Shown here: in pieces, positions 25,412 through 34,612 of the stretch
Numbering within the stretch: position 1 is the stretch's first letter
How the letters are laid out: every line of letters starts with the position of its first letter
Assembly (NCBI RefSeq): GCF_015330125.1
Contig: NZ_JADDXR010000002.1
Coordinates: 3,794,685 to 3,858,684 of the forward strand
DNA from: Zobellia nedashkovskayae
GTDB taxonomy: Bacteria; Bacteroidota; Bacteroidia; Flavobacteriales; Flavobacteriaceae
Direction: 5' to 3'
DNA: 64,000 nt
Position numbers and translations under genes: made by a program
Notes under the pieces: model-generated
Told to the model about the DNA's origin: nothing
The model's database searches: none
What the model saw: the letters and a program-made list of their open reading frames with translations, nothing else

Positions 25412-25545
25412 CGCCTTACGCAACACGCTTAACGCTATGCGCATATCGCTTTTAAATTTTTGAGTAAAGCGCGAAGCGTGTAGCGCATGGCGTATAGCGT
25501 ATAGCGTATAGCGAAAAACCAACAACGATTAACGATTAACGAAAT
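25412..25545. repeat. Heptamer tandem-repeat array in three blocks
   Basis: Block A, 25412-25452: CGCY-type tetramers start at 25412, 25419, 25426, 25433, 25440 and 25447, exactly 7 apart. Block B, 25468-25513: AGCG (once GGCG) at 25468, 25475, 25482, 25489, 25496, 25503 and 25510, again 7 apart, with AGCGTAT as the cleanest unit. Block C, 25524-25545: AACGATT units with ACGA at 25525, 25532 and 25539. Blocks A and B are inverted relative to each other and could fold into a large imperfect hairpin. It fills the gap between the crotonase and MDR genes. Confidence 0.9.
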
Positions 25546-25556
25546 AAAAAATAGAT

Positions 25557-26540
25557 ATGAAAGCAATGTTACTAAATGAATACGGAGAAAGCGCAAATTT
25601 CGAAGTATCAGAAATAGCAAAACCAGCAGTAAAAGCAAATCACGTTTTAGTGAAAATAGCGGCATCTAGTGTCAATACTATTGATATGATGATTAAGAAT
25701 ATGGGGTCAGATTTACCATTGTCTCCTGCTACTCCAGCTTTATTAGGTATGGATTTTTCCGGAGTAATTGAAGCTGTTGGAGAAGGTGTAGAAGGTTATG
25801 CTGTAGGCGATGAAGTATACGGTTGTGCTGGCGGATTAGCAGATTTACCTGGTACATTAACAGAATACATTGTAGCCGATAGTAGTTTAATTGGTCACAA
25901 ACCAAAAGATTTGACTATGCGCGAAACTGCAGCTTTACCTTTAGTTGCAATTACAGCTTATGAAGGGTTGACAAGAGCAGGCGTAAAAGCGGGTCAAAAA
26001 GTATTAATACACGGTGGTTCTGGTGGAGTTGGTCACTTAGCGGTACAATTGGCGAAGTACTTTGGAGCAGAAGTTTATGCAACAGGAACAGGCGACAAAC
26101 AAAAAGCTATTGTTGAAAAATTCGGGGCAACCTTTATTGATTTTACTACAGAAAAAGTAGCAGATTACACAGCAAAATACACCGATGGTGGTTTTGATGT
26201 TGTTTTTGATACTGTTGGTGGTCCAAACCTGACAAATTCTATGGAAGCAGTTGCCCTAAACGGTCATATCTCCACTACAGTTTCCTTGTTGGAAATCGAT
26301 TTAACTCCGTTGCACTTTAAAGGAGCATCATTACACGTGGTCTTTATGTTGATTCCGATGTTACATAACTTCAAAAGAGAAGATCACGGTAGTATTTTAG
26401 AAAAATTAGCTGAAATTTCTAACGAAGGTCATTTAACTCCGATTGTTGATGAAAATCAATTTTCATTAGAGCAAGTTGGTGATGCTTATGCACACTTAGC
26501 TAGTGGTACAGCCATTGGTAAAGTTGTGGTTGAAAACTAG
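25557..26540 (+). CDS. Zinc-free MDR quinone/enone oxidoreductase
   Basis: A 327-residue medium-chain reductase: SVNTIDMMIKNMG and LLGMDFSGVIEAVGEGVEGY in the GroES-like domain, VLIHGGSGGVGHLAVQLAKYFGAEVYAT as the Rossmann motif and FDVVFDTVGGPNLTNS near the NADP pocket. No zinc-binding cysteines. It follows the crotonase gene across the heptamer array. A terminator at 26613-26639 ends the unit. Likely NADPH-dependent reduction of a quinone or unsaturated carbonyl. Confidence 0.9.
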   Translation: MKAMLLNEYGESANFEVSEIAKPAVKANHVLVKIAASSVNTIDMMIKNMGSDLPLSPATPALLGMDFSGVIEAVGEGVEGYAVGDEVYGCAGGLADLPGTLTEYIVADSSLIGHKPKDLTMRETAALPLVAITAYEGLTRAGVKAGQKVLIHGGSGGVGHLAVQLAKYFGAEVYATGTGDKQKAIVEKFGATFIDFTTEKVADYTAKYTDGGFDVVFDTVGGPNLTNSMEAVALNGHISTTVSLLEIDLTPLHFKGASLHVVFMLIPMLHNFKREDHGSILEKLAEISNEGHLTPIVDENQFSLEQVGDAYAHLASGTAIGKVVVEN

Positions 26541-26612
26541 ATAATAGTAAATAAAATATGTAGTAGGATTAGAGTTGCAGGTTCTAAACATGTCGATTAA
26601 TATGTTCTGTTG

Positions 26613-26639
26613 AATGCCCCAGAAATGGGGTATTTTTTT
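26613..26639 (+). terminator. Terminator after the MDR gene
   Basis: Arms ATGCCCC/GGGGTAT around AGAAAT, followed by TTTTTTT at 26633-26639, about 75 bases past the stop codon. Confidence 0.85.
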
Positions 26640-26661
26640 GCTTTAAAATAAAACCTTGAAA

Positions 26662-26719
26662 TTTACCTAAACAACCGTTTTTACTACCAAAAAATTACTG
26701 GTGTCTCATACTACCTTTG
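26662..26719 (+). promoter_or_regulatory. 2OG-oxygenase promoter with tandem AraC-like half-sites (P2)
   Basis: TTTACC at 26662-26667 (TTTACCTAAAC again) with a second ACC at 26686-26688, 21 bp on, and -7 element TACCTTTG at 26712-26719, 47 bp from the first ACC. This matches P1 at 24460-24517 in both sequence and spacing. Confidence 0.6.
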
Positions 26720-26786
26720 TTATCAGAATAAGTAAATAAAACCAAAAGATGCTCTTTAAGAGGTTTTGGTAAAAAATAAATATATC

Positions 26787-27749
26787 ATGAAAACAATAAC
26801 AATAACAAATGCACTCGCAGAAGCTCGTGCGCTTACACTACCAACTCGCGAAGCTTCACTAAATCGTGATCCTTCTGTGTCACAATTTTGGAATAGTAAC
26901 CGAGAGTTGCTTGAAGATGCTTGGAGCGAATGGGAAATTGAAAACAAAGACGGTTTGCTAGTACCTGATGAAACTTTACTTGACCCAAAATTAAGAAAAG
27001 CCATAAACGATGCTTGGGAAAATCCAGAAAAAGAAAATGCTGTTGCTGATTTATGGGAAGAGATTATTCCTGGGGTATATTCTGCCCAGTTTTTTGATCT
27101 AGAACGTCTAGCAGATTTTCGTAAATATCTAGAAGCTACGGTAAATTCTGAAATTCCCAGACGTGCACCTTATGGCATTCAGTTAAATCGTTATGGCGTT
27201 ATGTTAGACCCACGTTCAGAAGGGCATCTTGCTGCACCTAATTTTCAGGCTTTTTATAACGAAATCATGGATCGCTATATGCGTCCGATCGCCCGTTTAT
27301 TACTAGGTACTTATGGCTACGATAACCAAACCTTTGGTTTTTCTATTCAGTATAACCCAGATAAAGATAAAGATTTGCATGCCCATACGGATGCTTCTGC
27401 AGCTACCTTGAATATCAATATTAACTTACCTGAAGAAAAATTTACAGGTTCACAAGTCGATTTTCATGATACGTCTACAAGAAAGGTTGTTCAAACTATC
27501 TTTGAACCCGGTAAGGCAATAATTCATACTGGCAAAGTACCTCATGCTACCCATCCAATTACAAGTGGACAACGTAGTAACTTGGTTGTATGGCTATACG
27601 GAGATCGTATGCAAATACCGCGAGGGGGTGCAAGTAGCTATGGTAGTGTTGATAATTCAACATCCAAAGTTGTTGCAGCAGAAAATATTACGGCTCGCGA
27701 GCGTTGGAGTTTACCAGAAGGTCCCAAAGATACCTTTGCTCCGTTTTAA
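26787..27749 (+). CDS. 2-oxoglutarate/Fe(II)-dependent oxygenase (prolyl-hydroxylase-like)
   Basis: A 320-residue protein with the double-stranded beta-helix oxygenase pattern. HxD is His200-Thr-Asp202 (HAHTDAS), the distal His is probably His253 (GKVPHATHP), and the 2OG-binding Arg is Arg263 (GQRSNLVVW). The H-x9-R spacing fits the prolyl-4-hydroxylase group. An N-terminal acidic domain of about 150 residues precedes it. The substrate is unknown; the protein has no signal peptide. Start is ATG 26787; TTG 26766 upstream is unnecessary. Its own promoter (P2) has AraC-like sites and it precedes the SDR gene. Confidence 0.82.
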   Translation: MKTITITNALAEARALTLPTREASLNRDPSVSQFWNSNRELLEDAWSEWEIENKDGLLVPDETLLDPKLRKAINDAWENPEKENAVADLWEEIIPGVYSAQFFDLERLADFRKYLEATVNSEIPRRAPYGIQLNRYGVMLDPRSEGHLAAPNFQAFYNEIMDRYMRPIARLLLGTYGYDNQTFGFSIQYNPDKDKDLHAHTDASAATLNININLPEEKFTGSQVDFHDTSTRKVVQTIFEPGKAIIHTGKVPHATHPITSGQRSNLVVWLYGDRMQIPRGGASSYGSVDNSTSKVVAAENITARERWSLPEGPKDTFAPF

Positions 27750-27764
27750 AAAGAACAGAAGTCA

Positions 27765-27796
27765 GAATTTTGGCAGAACATTTTCTGCCAAAATTC
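27765..27796 (+). terminator. Strong hairpin between the 2OG-oxygenase and SDR genes
   Basis: Perfect 14-base arms GAATTTTGGCAGAA (27765-27778) and TTCTGCCAAAATTC (27783-27796) with a CATT loop, 15 bases past the stop. No T tract follows, and the SDR gene starts 28 bases on without an obvious promoter, so it may be a partial terminator or an mRNA-stabilising element. Confidence 0.55.
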
Positions 27797-27824
27797 CATT
27801 TAAAATATTCAAAAGTTTAAAAAA

Positions 27825-28616
27825 ATGAAACATATATTAATTACAGGAAGCACAGACGGTATAGGGAATTTATTAGCACTTAGTTTGGCGAAAGAAGGTC
27901 ATTTTGTCGGCGTTCATGGTAGAACTGATGCTAAATTAAAGGCTACTGTAACCGAAATCAAAGCAGAATCAAAGAATGACAATGTAGTAGGTTTTTTAGC
28001 TGATTTCTCAAACTTGTCAGAGGTTAAACAAATGGCAAAAGAAGTTGCTGAAAAAATGCCGAAAATTGATGTTTTGGTAAACAATGCAGGTGTTTTAAAA
28101 GCTAAAACTGAAACAGCGGCGAATGGAATAGATGTTCGTTTAACAGTAAACTATTTAGCACCATATCAATTTACAAATGCGGTACTACCGTTATTGAAAA
28201 AGTCAGATGCACCTAGAATTGTAAATCTTAGTTCAGCGGCACAATCCCCAGTTTCTTTAAGTGCATTAAAAGGTGAAATGAGTTTAGGGGCTAATGATGC
28301 CTATGCACAAAGTAAATTAGCGCTGACCATGTGGAGTTTTGATTTGGCAAAAAAAGAACCAAGTATTTTGGTTGTTGCCGTAAACCCAGGTTCGTTATTG
28401 AATACCAAGATGGCAAAGGAAGCCTACGGTCAACATTGGTCTCCTGCAGAAAAGGGAGTAGATATTCTTTATGATTTAAGTATGACCGACAAAGCGAAAA
28501 CAAATGCTTATTTCGATAATGATAAAGGAAGTTATGCTCAAGCACACCCAGATGCCTATGATGATGAAAAAATTAAAGAATTGGTTGAGTTGAGTAATAC
28601 AATTGTTTTACATTAG
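27825..28616 (+). CDS. Short-chain dehydrogenase/reductase
   Basis: A 263-residue SDR. Rossmann motif TGSTDGIGNLLALSLAKEG, NNAGVL and the catalytic NLSSAAQ...YAQSKLAL (Tyr-x3-Lys) are all present. Substrate unknown; NAD(P)H reductase of a carbonyl is the default. It follows the 2OG-oxygenase across a strong hairpin; the two may be coexpressed. Confidence 0.9.
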   Translation: MKHILITGSTDGIGNLLALSLAKEGHFVGVHGRTDAKLKATVTEIKAESKNDNVVGFLADFSNLSEVKQMAKEVAEKMPKIDVLVNNAGVLKAKTETAANGIDVRLTVNYLAPYQFTNAVLPLLKKSDAPRIVNLSSAAQSPVSLSALKGEMSLGANDAYAQSKLALTMWSFDLAKKEPSILVVAVNPGSLLNTKMAKEAYGQHWSPAEKGVDILYDLSMTDKAKTNAYFDNDKGSYAQAHPDAYDDEKIKELVELSNTIVLH

Positions 28617-29614
28617 AAGAGCTTATAAATGTCTATATCTCGTCTAAATAATAACTAGACTGATTTGTTACTCACTATTTTCAACTAAACTCTAAAAATC
28701 AAGGGCGAATTCTGTTTTAGTTGGTAAAGTTAGAAATCGGAAAGTGGTAACATTCATAATTTATATGAGTGTTAACTTGCTTTTAATATAGATGTAGAAA
28801 GGGCATTAATAGAAAGAAGCACATGATATTATCATTTTTCATCACTCCTTTTGTTGGAATAGCTGTCCTCTTTTAATGAAGCAGCGAATAGATATTGTAT
28901 TGGAGTTTTGTTTGGGCTTATGGCCCCTCTGGAAATACGCTTTTAAACAAAAAATGTTTAAACGTAATTACTAAGGGAGAATCCAAAGCCGTTTAAAATA
29001 AGGTAAGAATATATAGGTGGTATTGGCAAAAGAGCTTAGTATGTATTCATAGCATATGTCAACAGGGATATGACATTTAATGTCACCAATTTTCCATCAT
29101 TATAAAAACGAATAAATAATTAAGTACTGTTAACTTATTTTAATTCATTTTTTCCGATAACAGGTTACGTAATATGATTACAATAGTAACGGTGGAAAAA
29201 CTAATGCTTAGGACAATTAATATTTGTACGACTGTAGACATAACATTAAAATATTGAGTTCTATACCCCTAAGGTATTAGTTAAGGCGTGTTTCCTATTC
29301 GCCAAATGTATAGATGGCATTTTTTTGAATATAAACTGTTCTATTTTTTCTGTTCGTTGTAAGTGCACTTCATAGAAATGGATTTTTTAGGGGACTTCCA
29401 CTTTTAAAGAATCATGGGTGTTCAGAAGAGTGTGGTTTTGTTACGAGAAGCATTTTATTGATCAATAATTAAATACCGGTTTATTAAAAACATCTACTGT
29501 ATTTTTTGAAGATGTTAAAAGAACTATTCTAATAATACTAATTACATAATATTTAATAGGGGTTGAAGTAATTCTTTCACTTTAGTACTACTTTCGAGGA
29601 TTATTTCAAAAAAT
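28617..29614. other. 1-kb region without a complete gene; possible decayed small ORF and a palindrome
   Basis: No convincing CDS. A membrane-like fragment from ATG 28823 (MILSFFITPFVGIAVLF) ends at TAA 28874, but one base fewer in the T run would join it to NEAANRYCIGVLFGLMAPLEIRF, ending at 28946, which suggests a frameshifted small gene; I do not recognise it. TGACATT-T-AATGTCA at 29071-29085 is a perfect 7-base-arm palindrome, and ATACC-N5-GGTAT lies at about 29265-29279. The rest is AT-rich. The -7 region of the glucosidase gene lies near 29586-29596. Confidence 0.45.
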
Positions 29615-32251
29615 ATGGATAACAAAAATGCTGAGGAACAAAGGCTAGCCGTTCCTGATTCTTATAAAAATTGGAAACGATGGGGACCTTATTTAGCAGA
29701 AAGACAATGGGGTACGGTAAGAGAAGATTATAGCGTTAATGGTGAAGCATGGGATTTTATAGATCATGAAAAAGCACGAAGTAATGCATATAGATGGGGA
29801 GAAGAGGGGATAGGTGGATTTTGCGACTCTAGGGAAATACTTTGTTTGGCCCCGGTATTTTGGAATGGTAAAGACACTATTTTAAAAGAACGCTTGTTTG
29901 GCCTTACCAATAACCAGGGTAATCATGGCGAAGATGTAAAAGAACTTTATTTTCATCAGGTCTCTACACCTACACATTCCTACAGTAAATATTTGTATAA
30001 ATATCCACAGAAAAAATTTCCTTATGAAGATTTGCTTCTAAAAAATAGGAATAGGAACAGAGAAGAAAATGAATATGAATTATTGGACACCAAAGCTTTT
30101 AAGAAAAATAAGTATTTTGACTGTTTTATAGAATACGCAAAAGCAGATGTAGGTGATATTCTTATGAAAATTACCGTTGTAAATAGAGGCCCTAAGAAAG
30201 CTAAAATTCATGTGCTCCCGCAACTATGGTTTAGAAATTTTTGGAAACATAATAAGCGTTTTGAACGCCCTAATATGAAAGCTACTTCTGATAACTCTGT
30301 GCTGTCTAGAAGTATTAGAAATGGTAGGTATTATTTGTATCACGAGGATGGCGAACAACTTTTTTGTGATAATGAAACAAATAATAAGCTAATCTATGAT
30401 GTACCTAACGAAGTGCCTTATGTTAAGGATGGAATAAATGATCATGTAGTAAATGGTAAGGCTACGGTAAACCCAGAGAAAAACGGAACCAAATTTGCTG
30501 TTTGGCATAAGCTTAAGCTTAAACCCGGTGAAGAAAAAAGTATAAAAATAAGACTTCGTAAAAGGAAATTAGAAAATCCCTGGGCAGATTTTGATGAGAT
30601 ATTTGATCAAAGAATAAAAGAATGCGAAGAATTTTATAGGGATATCATAAAAGCGGACCTTCCAAAATCTCATCAAACTATTGCAAAAAGTGCATTTTCA
30701 GGTTTATTATGGACTAAACAGTTTTATTATTACGATGTCTACAAATGGCTTTTTGGTGGTCCAGGAGAGGCTAAACCTTACCGTACAAATGCACGAAATT
30801 TTAACTGGCAACATTTAACGAATCGGCATGTGATTTCTATGCCAGATAAATGGGAGTATCCATGGTATGCTGCTTGGGATCTTGCTTTTCATATGGCATC
30901 ATTCGTAGAAATTGATCCGTATTTTGCAAAAGAACAATTGCTTTTGGTATTGCGGGAAAGTTATATGCATCCTAATGGTCAGATTCCTGCGTATGAATGG
31001 AATTTTAGTGATGTGAATCCACCTGTGCATTCTTACGCTGTGTGGACGGTTTATGAAAAAGATAAAGAACGCAGTGGAAAGGGCGATACTGGGTTTTTAG
31101 AAAAAGCCTATCAAAAATTACTTCTTAATTTTACCTGGTGGGTAAATCAAAAGGATAAGAGTGGTACCGATTTATTTGAAGGAGGGTTTTTAGGCCTGGA
31201 TAATATAGGTGTATTTGACCGTAATCATATGCCTCATGGCATTACAAGAATGCAACAGGCAGATGCTACCAGTTGGATGGCGATGTTTACGCTAAATATG
31301 CTCCGTATGGCATTAGAATTGGCGAAGACTAATAAAACTTACGAAGAATCTGTTGCCAAATTCTTTAGGCATTTTCTGAATATTGCTTGGGCGATGCACC
31401 ATATAGGGAAAAAGGATATTTCACTTTGGGACGAAGAAGATAATTTTTATTATGACGTTATTGAAATGGCCAATGGAGCCACCGACAGATTAAAAGTGAG
31501 ATCATTAGTGGGGATTATTCCATTATTTGCCGTTGAAATTATTCATAAAGACCTTTTTGAAGAATTGAAGGAGTTTAAAATCCGAGCAGCAGATATTGTT
31601 AGAACACGCCCGGATTTGGCATCTTTAATCTCAAATATTGAGGAGACAAATTCAGAGGGTAATTATTTGTTCTCTATAATGCGCGGCTTTAGGCTGGAAC
31701 ACCTGCTTAAACGCTTATTGGATGAAGATGAATTTTTATCTGATTATGGTATTCGTTCTCTTTCTAAATATCATGAAAAACATCCTTTCGTATTTCAGCA
31801 TTATGGTCACCATCAGATACAATATGAATCTGGGGAGAGTCGTTCCAGTATGTTTGGTGGCAATTCTAACTGGCGTGGTCCTATTTGGATGCCTTTGAAT
31901 TACATGATCATTCAATCCTTAAGAAAGTATTATAAATTCTATGGACCTACCTATGTTTATGAATTTCCAACAGGTTCAAAGAATGAGTTGAATTTAAATG
32001 AGATTGCCAATGAGCTGTCTAAGCGATTGATTAACCTATTCGAACCCAATAAAGAAGGAAAGTTTCAATACCATTCAGAGGATAAGAGAAATGTATTCAC
32101 CAAAGATGAACATTTTAAAAATCAGCATTTTTTCTATGAGTTTTTTGATGGTGATAATGGAAAAGGGTTAGGGGCGTCCCATCAAACAGGATGGACCGCA
32201 TTGATTGCTAATTTAATTATGGATTTGGATGCTAATAAAGGAATTAGCTAA
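29615..32251 (+). CDS. GH63-like glucosidase/MGH1-like glycoside hydrolase
   Basis: An 878-residue cytosolic (no signal peptide) glycoside hydrolase of the (alpha/alpha)6-barrel clan. The N-terminus (RWGPYLAERQWGTVREDY, then WDFIDHEKARSNAYRWGEEGIGGF) is conserved in bacterial GH63/MGH1-like proteins, and the signature GNSNWRGPIWMPLNY lies near residue 755. Relatives hydrolyse glucosyl- or mannosyl-glycerate/trehalose-type substrates; the true substrate is not readable here. Monocistronic, with a large leader region. The gene is a little longer than most relatives. Confidence 0.88.
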   Translation: MDNKNAEEQRLAVPDSYKNWKRWGPYLAERQWGTVREDYSVNGEAWDFIDHEKARSNAYRWGEEGIGGFCDSREILCLAPVFWNGKDTILKERLFGLTNNQGNHGEDVKELYFHQVSTPTHSYSKYLYKYPQKKFPYEDLLLKNRNRNREENEYELLDTKAFKKNKYFDCFIEYAKADVGDILMKITVVNRGPKKAKIHVLPQLWFRNFWKHNKRFERPNMKATSDNSVLSRSIRNGRYYLYHEDGEQLFCDNETNNKLIYDVPNEVPYVKDGINDHVVNGKATVNPEKNGTKFAVWHKLKLKPGEEKSIKIRLRKRKLENPWADFDEIFDQRIKECEEFYRDIIKADLPKSHQTIAKSAFSGLLWTKQFYYYDVYKWLFGGPGEAKPYRTNARNFNWQHLTNRHVISMPDKWEYPWYAAWDLAFHMASFVEIDPYFAKEQLLLVLRESYMHPNGQIPAYEWNFSDVNPPVHSYAVWTVYEKDKERSGKGDTGFLEKAYQKLLLNFTWWVNQKDKSGTDLFEGGFLGLDNIGVFDRNHMPHGITRMQQADATSWMAMFTLNMLRMALELAKTNKTYEESVAKFFRHFLNIAWAMHHIGKKDISLWDEEDNFYYDVIEMANGATDRLKVRSLVGIIPLFAVEIIHKDLFEELKEFKIRAADIVRTRPDLASLISNIEETNSEGNYLFSIMRGFRLEHLLKRLLDEDEFLSDYGIRSLSKYHEKHPFVFQHYGHHQIQYESGESRSSMFGGNSNWRGPIWMPLNYMIIQSLRKYYKFYGPTYVYEFPTGSKNELNLNEIANELSKRLINLFEPNKEGKFQYHSEDKRNVFTKDEHFKNQHFFYEFFDGDNGKGLGASHQTGWTALIANLIMDLDANKGIS

Positions 32252-32461
32252 AACTGCCAAAAGTAAATACTTATAAATAAAATGAAAGTAGAGACCGTTA
32301 GAAAGTATGAATATTTAGAATTGTATTTAATCAGTTAAAACTATAAATTTAGATATGGACTTTTTTTTCAAAACATTTAGTAAATTGTGATTCTACTAAA
32401 GCATTTGAATTCAACTTTATCTTAGTCTAAAGTAAAATGTTTGGTTAGACACCACCAGAAT

Positions 32462-33187
32462 ATGAGAAAATATATTGCCCTTTTCCTAGTATTTTTCACT
32501 TTAGGAAACCTATGCGCTCAAAATGATAGTATTCAAGTAAAGCCAAAAAAAAGCTTGTTGAAAAAGACTATTTTGCCTCTTTCTTTACTTACCACAGGAA
32601 TATTGTTATCAGATAGTGGTTTTGAACAATCCTTGCATGAAACAGCTCAAGGTTGGGTGGGTAATGATTTTCGAACTCACTTTGATGATTATACTAGATA
32701 TGCACCAGTAGCAACTCTGTTTATTGCTAATGTAGTTGGGGTCAAAGCCAAAAACCATTGGTTTGATCAGACCAAAAATTTGGCCGTCTCAATGATACTT
32801 ACAGATGTTTTTACTAGAGCTTTAAAGAATTCTATTTATAAAATTAGGCCGGACGGTTCTAATGAACATGCATTTCCTTCTGGGCATACATCTATTGCTT
32901 TCGCATCTGGTTCTGCAGTTTACGAAGAGTATAAAGATACCAATGCTTATTTGGCTTATAGTGGTTATGGTTTTGCATCTGTTACAGGTGGCCTAAGGCT
33001 GTTCAACAACAAGCATTACATATCGGATATACTTGCAGGTGCCGGTTTAGGAATTCTGGTTACAAAATTGGTGTATCATTTTGATTATCTATTTAAGTGG
33101 AATCCTTTTATAAAGTCTAAGAACATTGCCCTTATTCCTCGCTATACAGACGGTGCTGTAGGTTTGTATTTTTCTAAAACTTTTTAG
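32462..33187 (+). CDS. PAP2-family phosphatase with signal peptide
   Basis: A 241-residue membrane or periplasmic phosphatase. Sec signal MRKYIALFLVFFTLGNLCAQ, then hydrophobic helices. Phosphatase motifs: KNSIYKIRP (motif 1), PSGHTSIAF (motif 2, catalytic His) and RLFNNKHYISDI (motif 3, Arg and His). Likely acts on lipid diphosphates or lipid A; the exact substrate is unknown. Start is the ATG at 32462, since the upstream in-frame TTG (32441) would put seven residues before the signal. Alone in its unit. Confidence 0.88.
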   Translation: MRKYIALFLVFFTLGNLCAQNDSIQVKPKKSLLKKTILPLSLLTTGILLSDSGFEQSLHETAQGWVGNDFRTHFDDYTRYAPVATLFIANVVGVKAKNHWFDQTKNLAVSMILTDVFTRALKNSIYKIRPDGSNEHAFPSGHTSIAFASGSAVYEEYKDTNAYLAYSGYGFASVTGGLRLFNNKHYISDILAGAGLGILVTKLVYHFDYLFKWNPFIKSKNIALIPRYTDGAVGLYFSKTF

Positions 33188-33253
33188 CTTATAGTTTTCT
33201 ATTAATAAAGGAAATCTTTACCAGAAGAAAAACATGAAAACTCACTGTATTTA

Positions 33254-33311
33254 ATAAAATTAATTACGGGTTGTAATTAATTTTATCTGTCGTAATAGGA
33301 GACTACCTTTG
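33254..33311 (+). promoter_or_regulatory. Perfect 14-base inverted repeat and -7 element before the cyclodeaminase gene
   Basis: ATAAAATTAATTAC (33254-33267) and GTAATTAATTTTAT (33273-33286) form a perfect inverted repeat with a 5-base centre, and -7 element TACCTTTG lies at 33304-33311. The repeat covers the expected -33 region. Being almost pure A/T it is not a terminator; I read it as a regulator-binding site. Confidence 0.5.
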
Positions 33312-33410
33312 CACCATAACTCAGTAATATAGGAATAGTTGGAAACTTTGTTTTTCTGACCCATGTATACATTCTTAAACCTGCGCTGTATAAATAATTA
33401 CCTAGAATAG

Positions 33411-34358
33411 ATGTTTATAGACAATGACCAAATCGAATCCTTATTACCCATGTCTGAATGCATTCAGGTGATGAAGGAGTTGTTTTTACTTGATGCCGAA
33501 AAAGATATTGTAAACCCGCTTCGTGCTACCATGCCTTTGCAAAATGACACAAAGGGAATTATGGGAATGATGCCGGCTTTCATTCGGCCTTATGAAGTAA
33601 TGGGAATTAAGGTTTTAAGTATTTTTCCTGATAACTATAAAAAAGGACTTAGCTCTCACCAAGGAATTATTCATCTTTATGAAACCGTTACGGGCCAACT
33701 GATGACAAGCCTAGATGCCGATGGGATCACAGGGATAAGAACAGCTGCGGTAAGCGGACTAGTTACTAGTTTTTTGGCAATAGCTGATGCTAAGAGTTTG
33801 TGTATTCTTGGTAGTGGTTTACAAGCTAGAAAGCATATTGAAGCCATGTTGGAGGTTAGGGACATTATAACAGTTACCCTCTGGAGCCTAAATAGGAGCA
33901 GTGCTGAACGCTTGGCTACCGATATGAAGAAGTATGAAGGTATTGATTTTATAGTCTGTGATAGCGTACAAGAGGCCGCAAAAGATGCAGATATTATCTG
34001 TACCGTTACCGCAGCTACAGAACCTATTTTAGAGAATGAGTATCTAGAAAGTCATGTTCACATTAATGCGGTAGGTGCTTGCACGGCAAACACCAGGGAA
34101 TTGGCATCGGCTATAATTAATAATTCTGATGTGTATGTTGATAATCGGTTGTCGGCAGCTAATGAGGCAGGAGAACTTTTGTTACCGGCCAATGAAAACG
34201 GTCACGATGCCCTAGATTTTATTAAAGCTGATATTTCAGAATTATTGAAGGATTCAAGCTTGTACGATGCATCAAAAAAGACAGTATTCAAATCTTTGGG
34301 TATTGCTTGTGAAGATATTGCGGCTGGTTTACATTGCTATAAAAAATTAAAAGAATAA
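33411..34358 (+). CDS. Ornithine cyclodeaminase/mu-crystallin-family oxidoreductase
   Basis: A 315-residue protein of the OCD/mu-crystallin family: SSHQGIIHLYE (substrate segment), TGIRTAAVSGLVTSFLA, Rossmann motif CILGSGLQARKHIEAML, and HINAVGACTANTRELAS. It may be an ornithine cyclodeaminase, an alanine dehydrogenase or an imine reductase. There is no arginine or proline pathway gene nearby, so the substrate is open. Alone in its unit. Confidence 0.9.
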   Translation: MFIDNDQIESLLPMSECIQVMKELFLLDAEKDIVNPLRATMPLQNDTKGIMGMMPAFIRPYEVMGIKVLSIFPDNYKKGLSSHQGIIHLYETVTGQLMTSLDADGITGIRTAAVSGLVTSFLAIADAKSLCILGSGLQARKHIEAMLEVRDIITVTLWSLNRSSAERLATDMKKYEGIDFIVCDSVQEAAKDADIICTVTAATEPILENEYLESHVHINAVGACTANTRELASAIINNSDVYVDNRLSAANEAGELLLPANENGHDALDFIKADISELLKDSSLYDASKKTVFKSLGIACEDIAAGLHCYKKLKE

Positions 34359-34612
34359 CAGTAACAATTTGTATTATTCTAATTTTAATAGCAGAATAAG
34401 GAGCTGAACCCAACTCTTTTACTGCTCTGTTTCTACCTTCTTTAGGTTCTAGTGTGTCTATCTTCTCAAAAAGCCCATTGCTTGAAAATTGTTTTACCTA
34501 ATAGTTTTAATGTTTCACTTAGAATATTGGGTTGTTCACAGATTCTGAAATATTTGTGTGGTTCTAATCTGCATCTTTGGATTGAATATAATAAACTAAA
34601 AATAAATTCATA

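Noticed and set aside
25412..25545. CRISPR array
   Set aside because: Units are 7 bases and contiguous, with no spacers and no cas genes nearby.
25277..25665. Two minus-strand frames with peptide repeats such as RYTLYAMRYTL
   Set aside because: The peptide repeats come from translating the 7-bp DNA repeats; every frame of such an array repeats, so no gene is implied.
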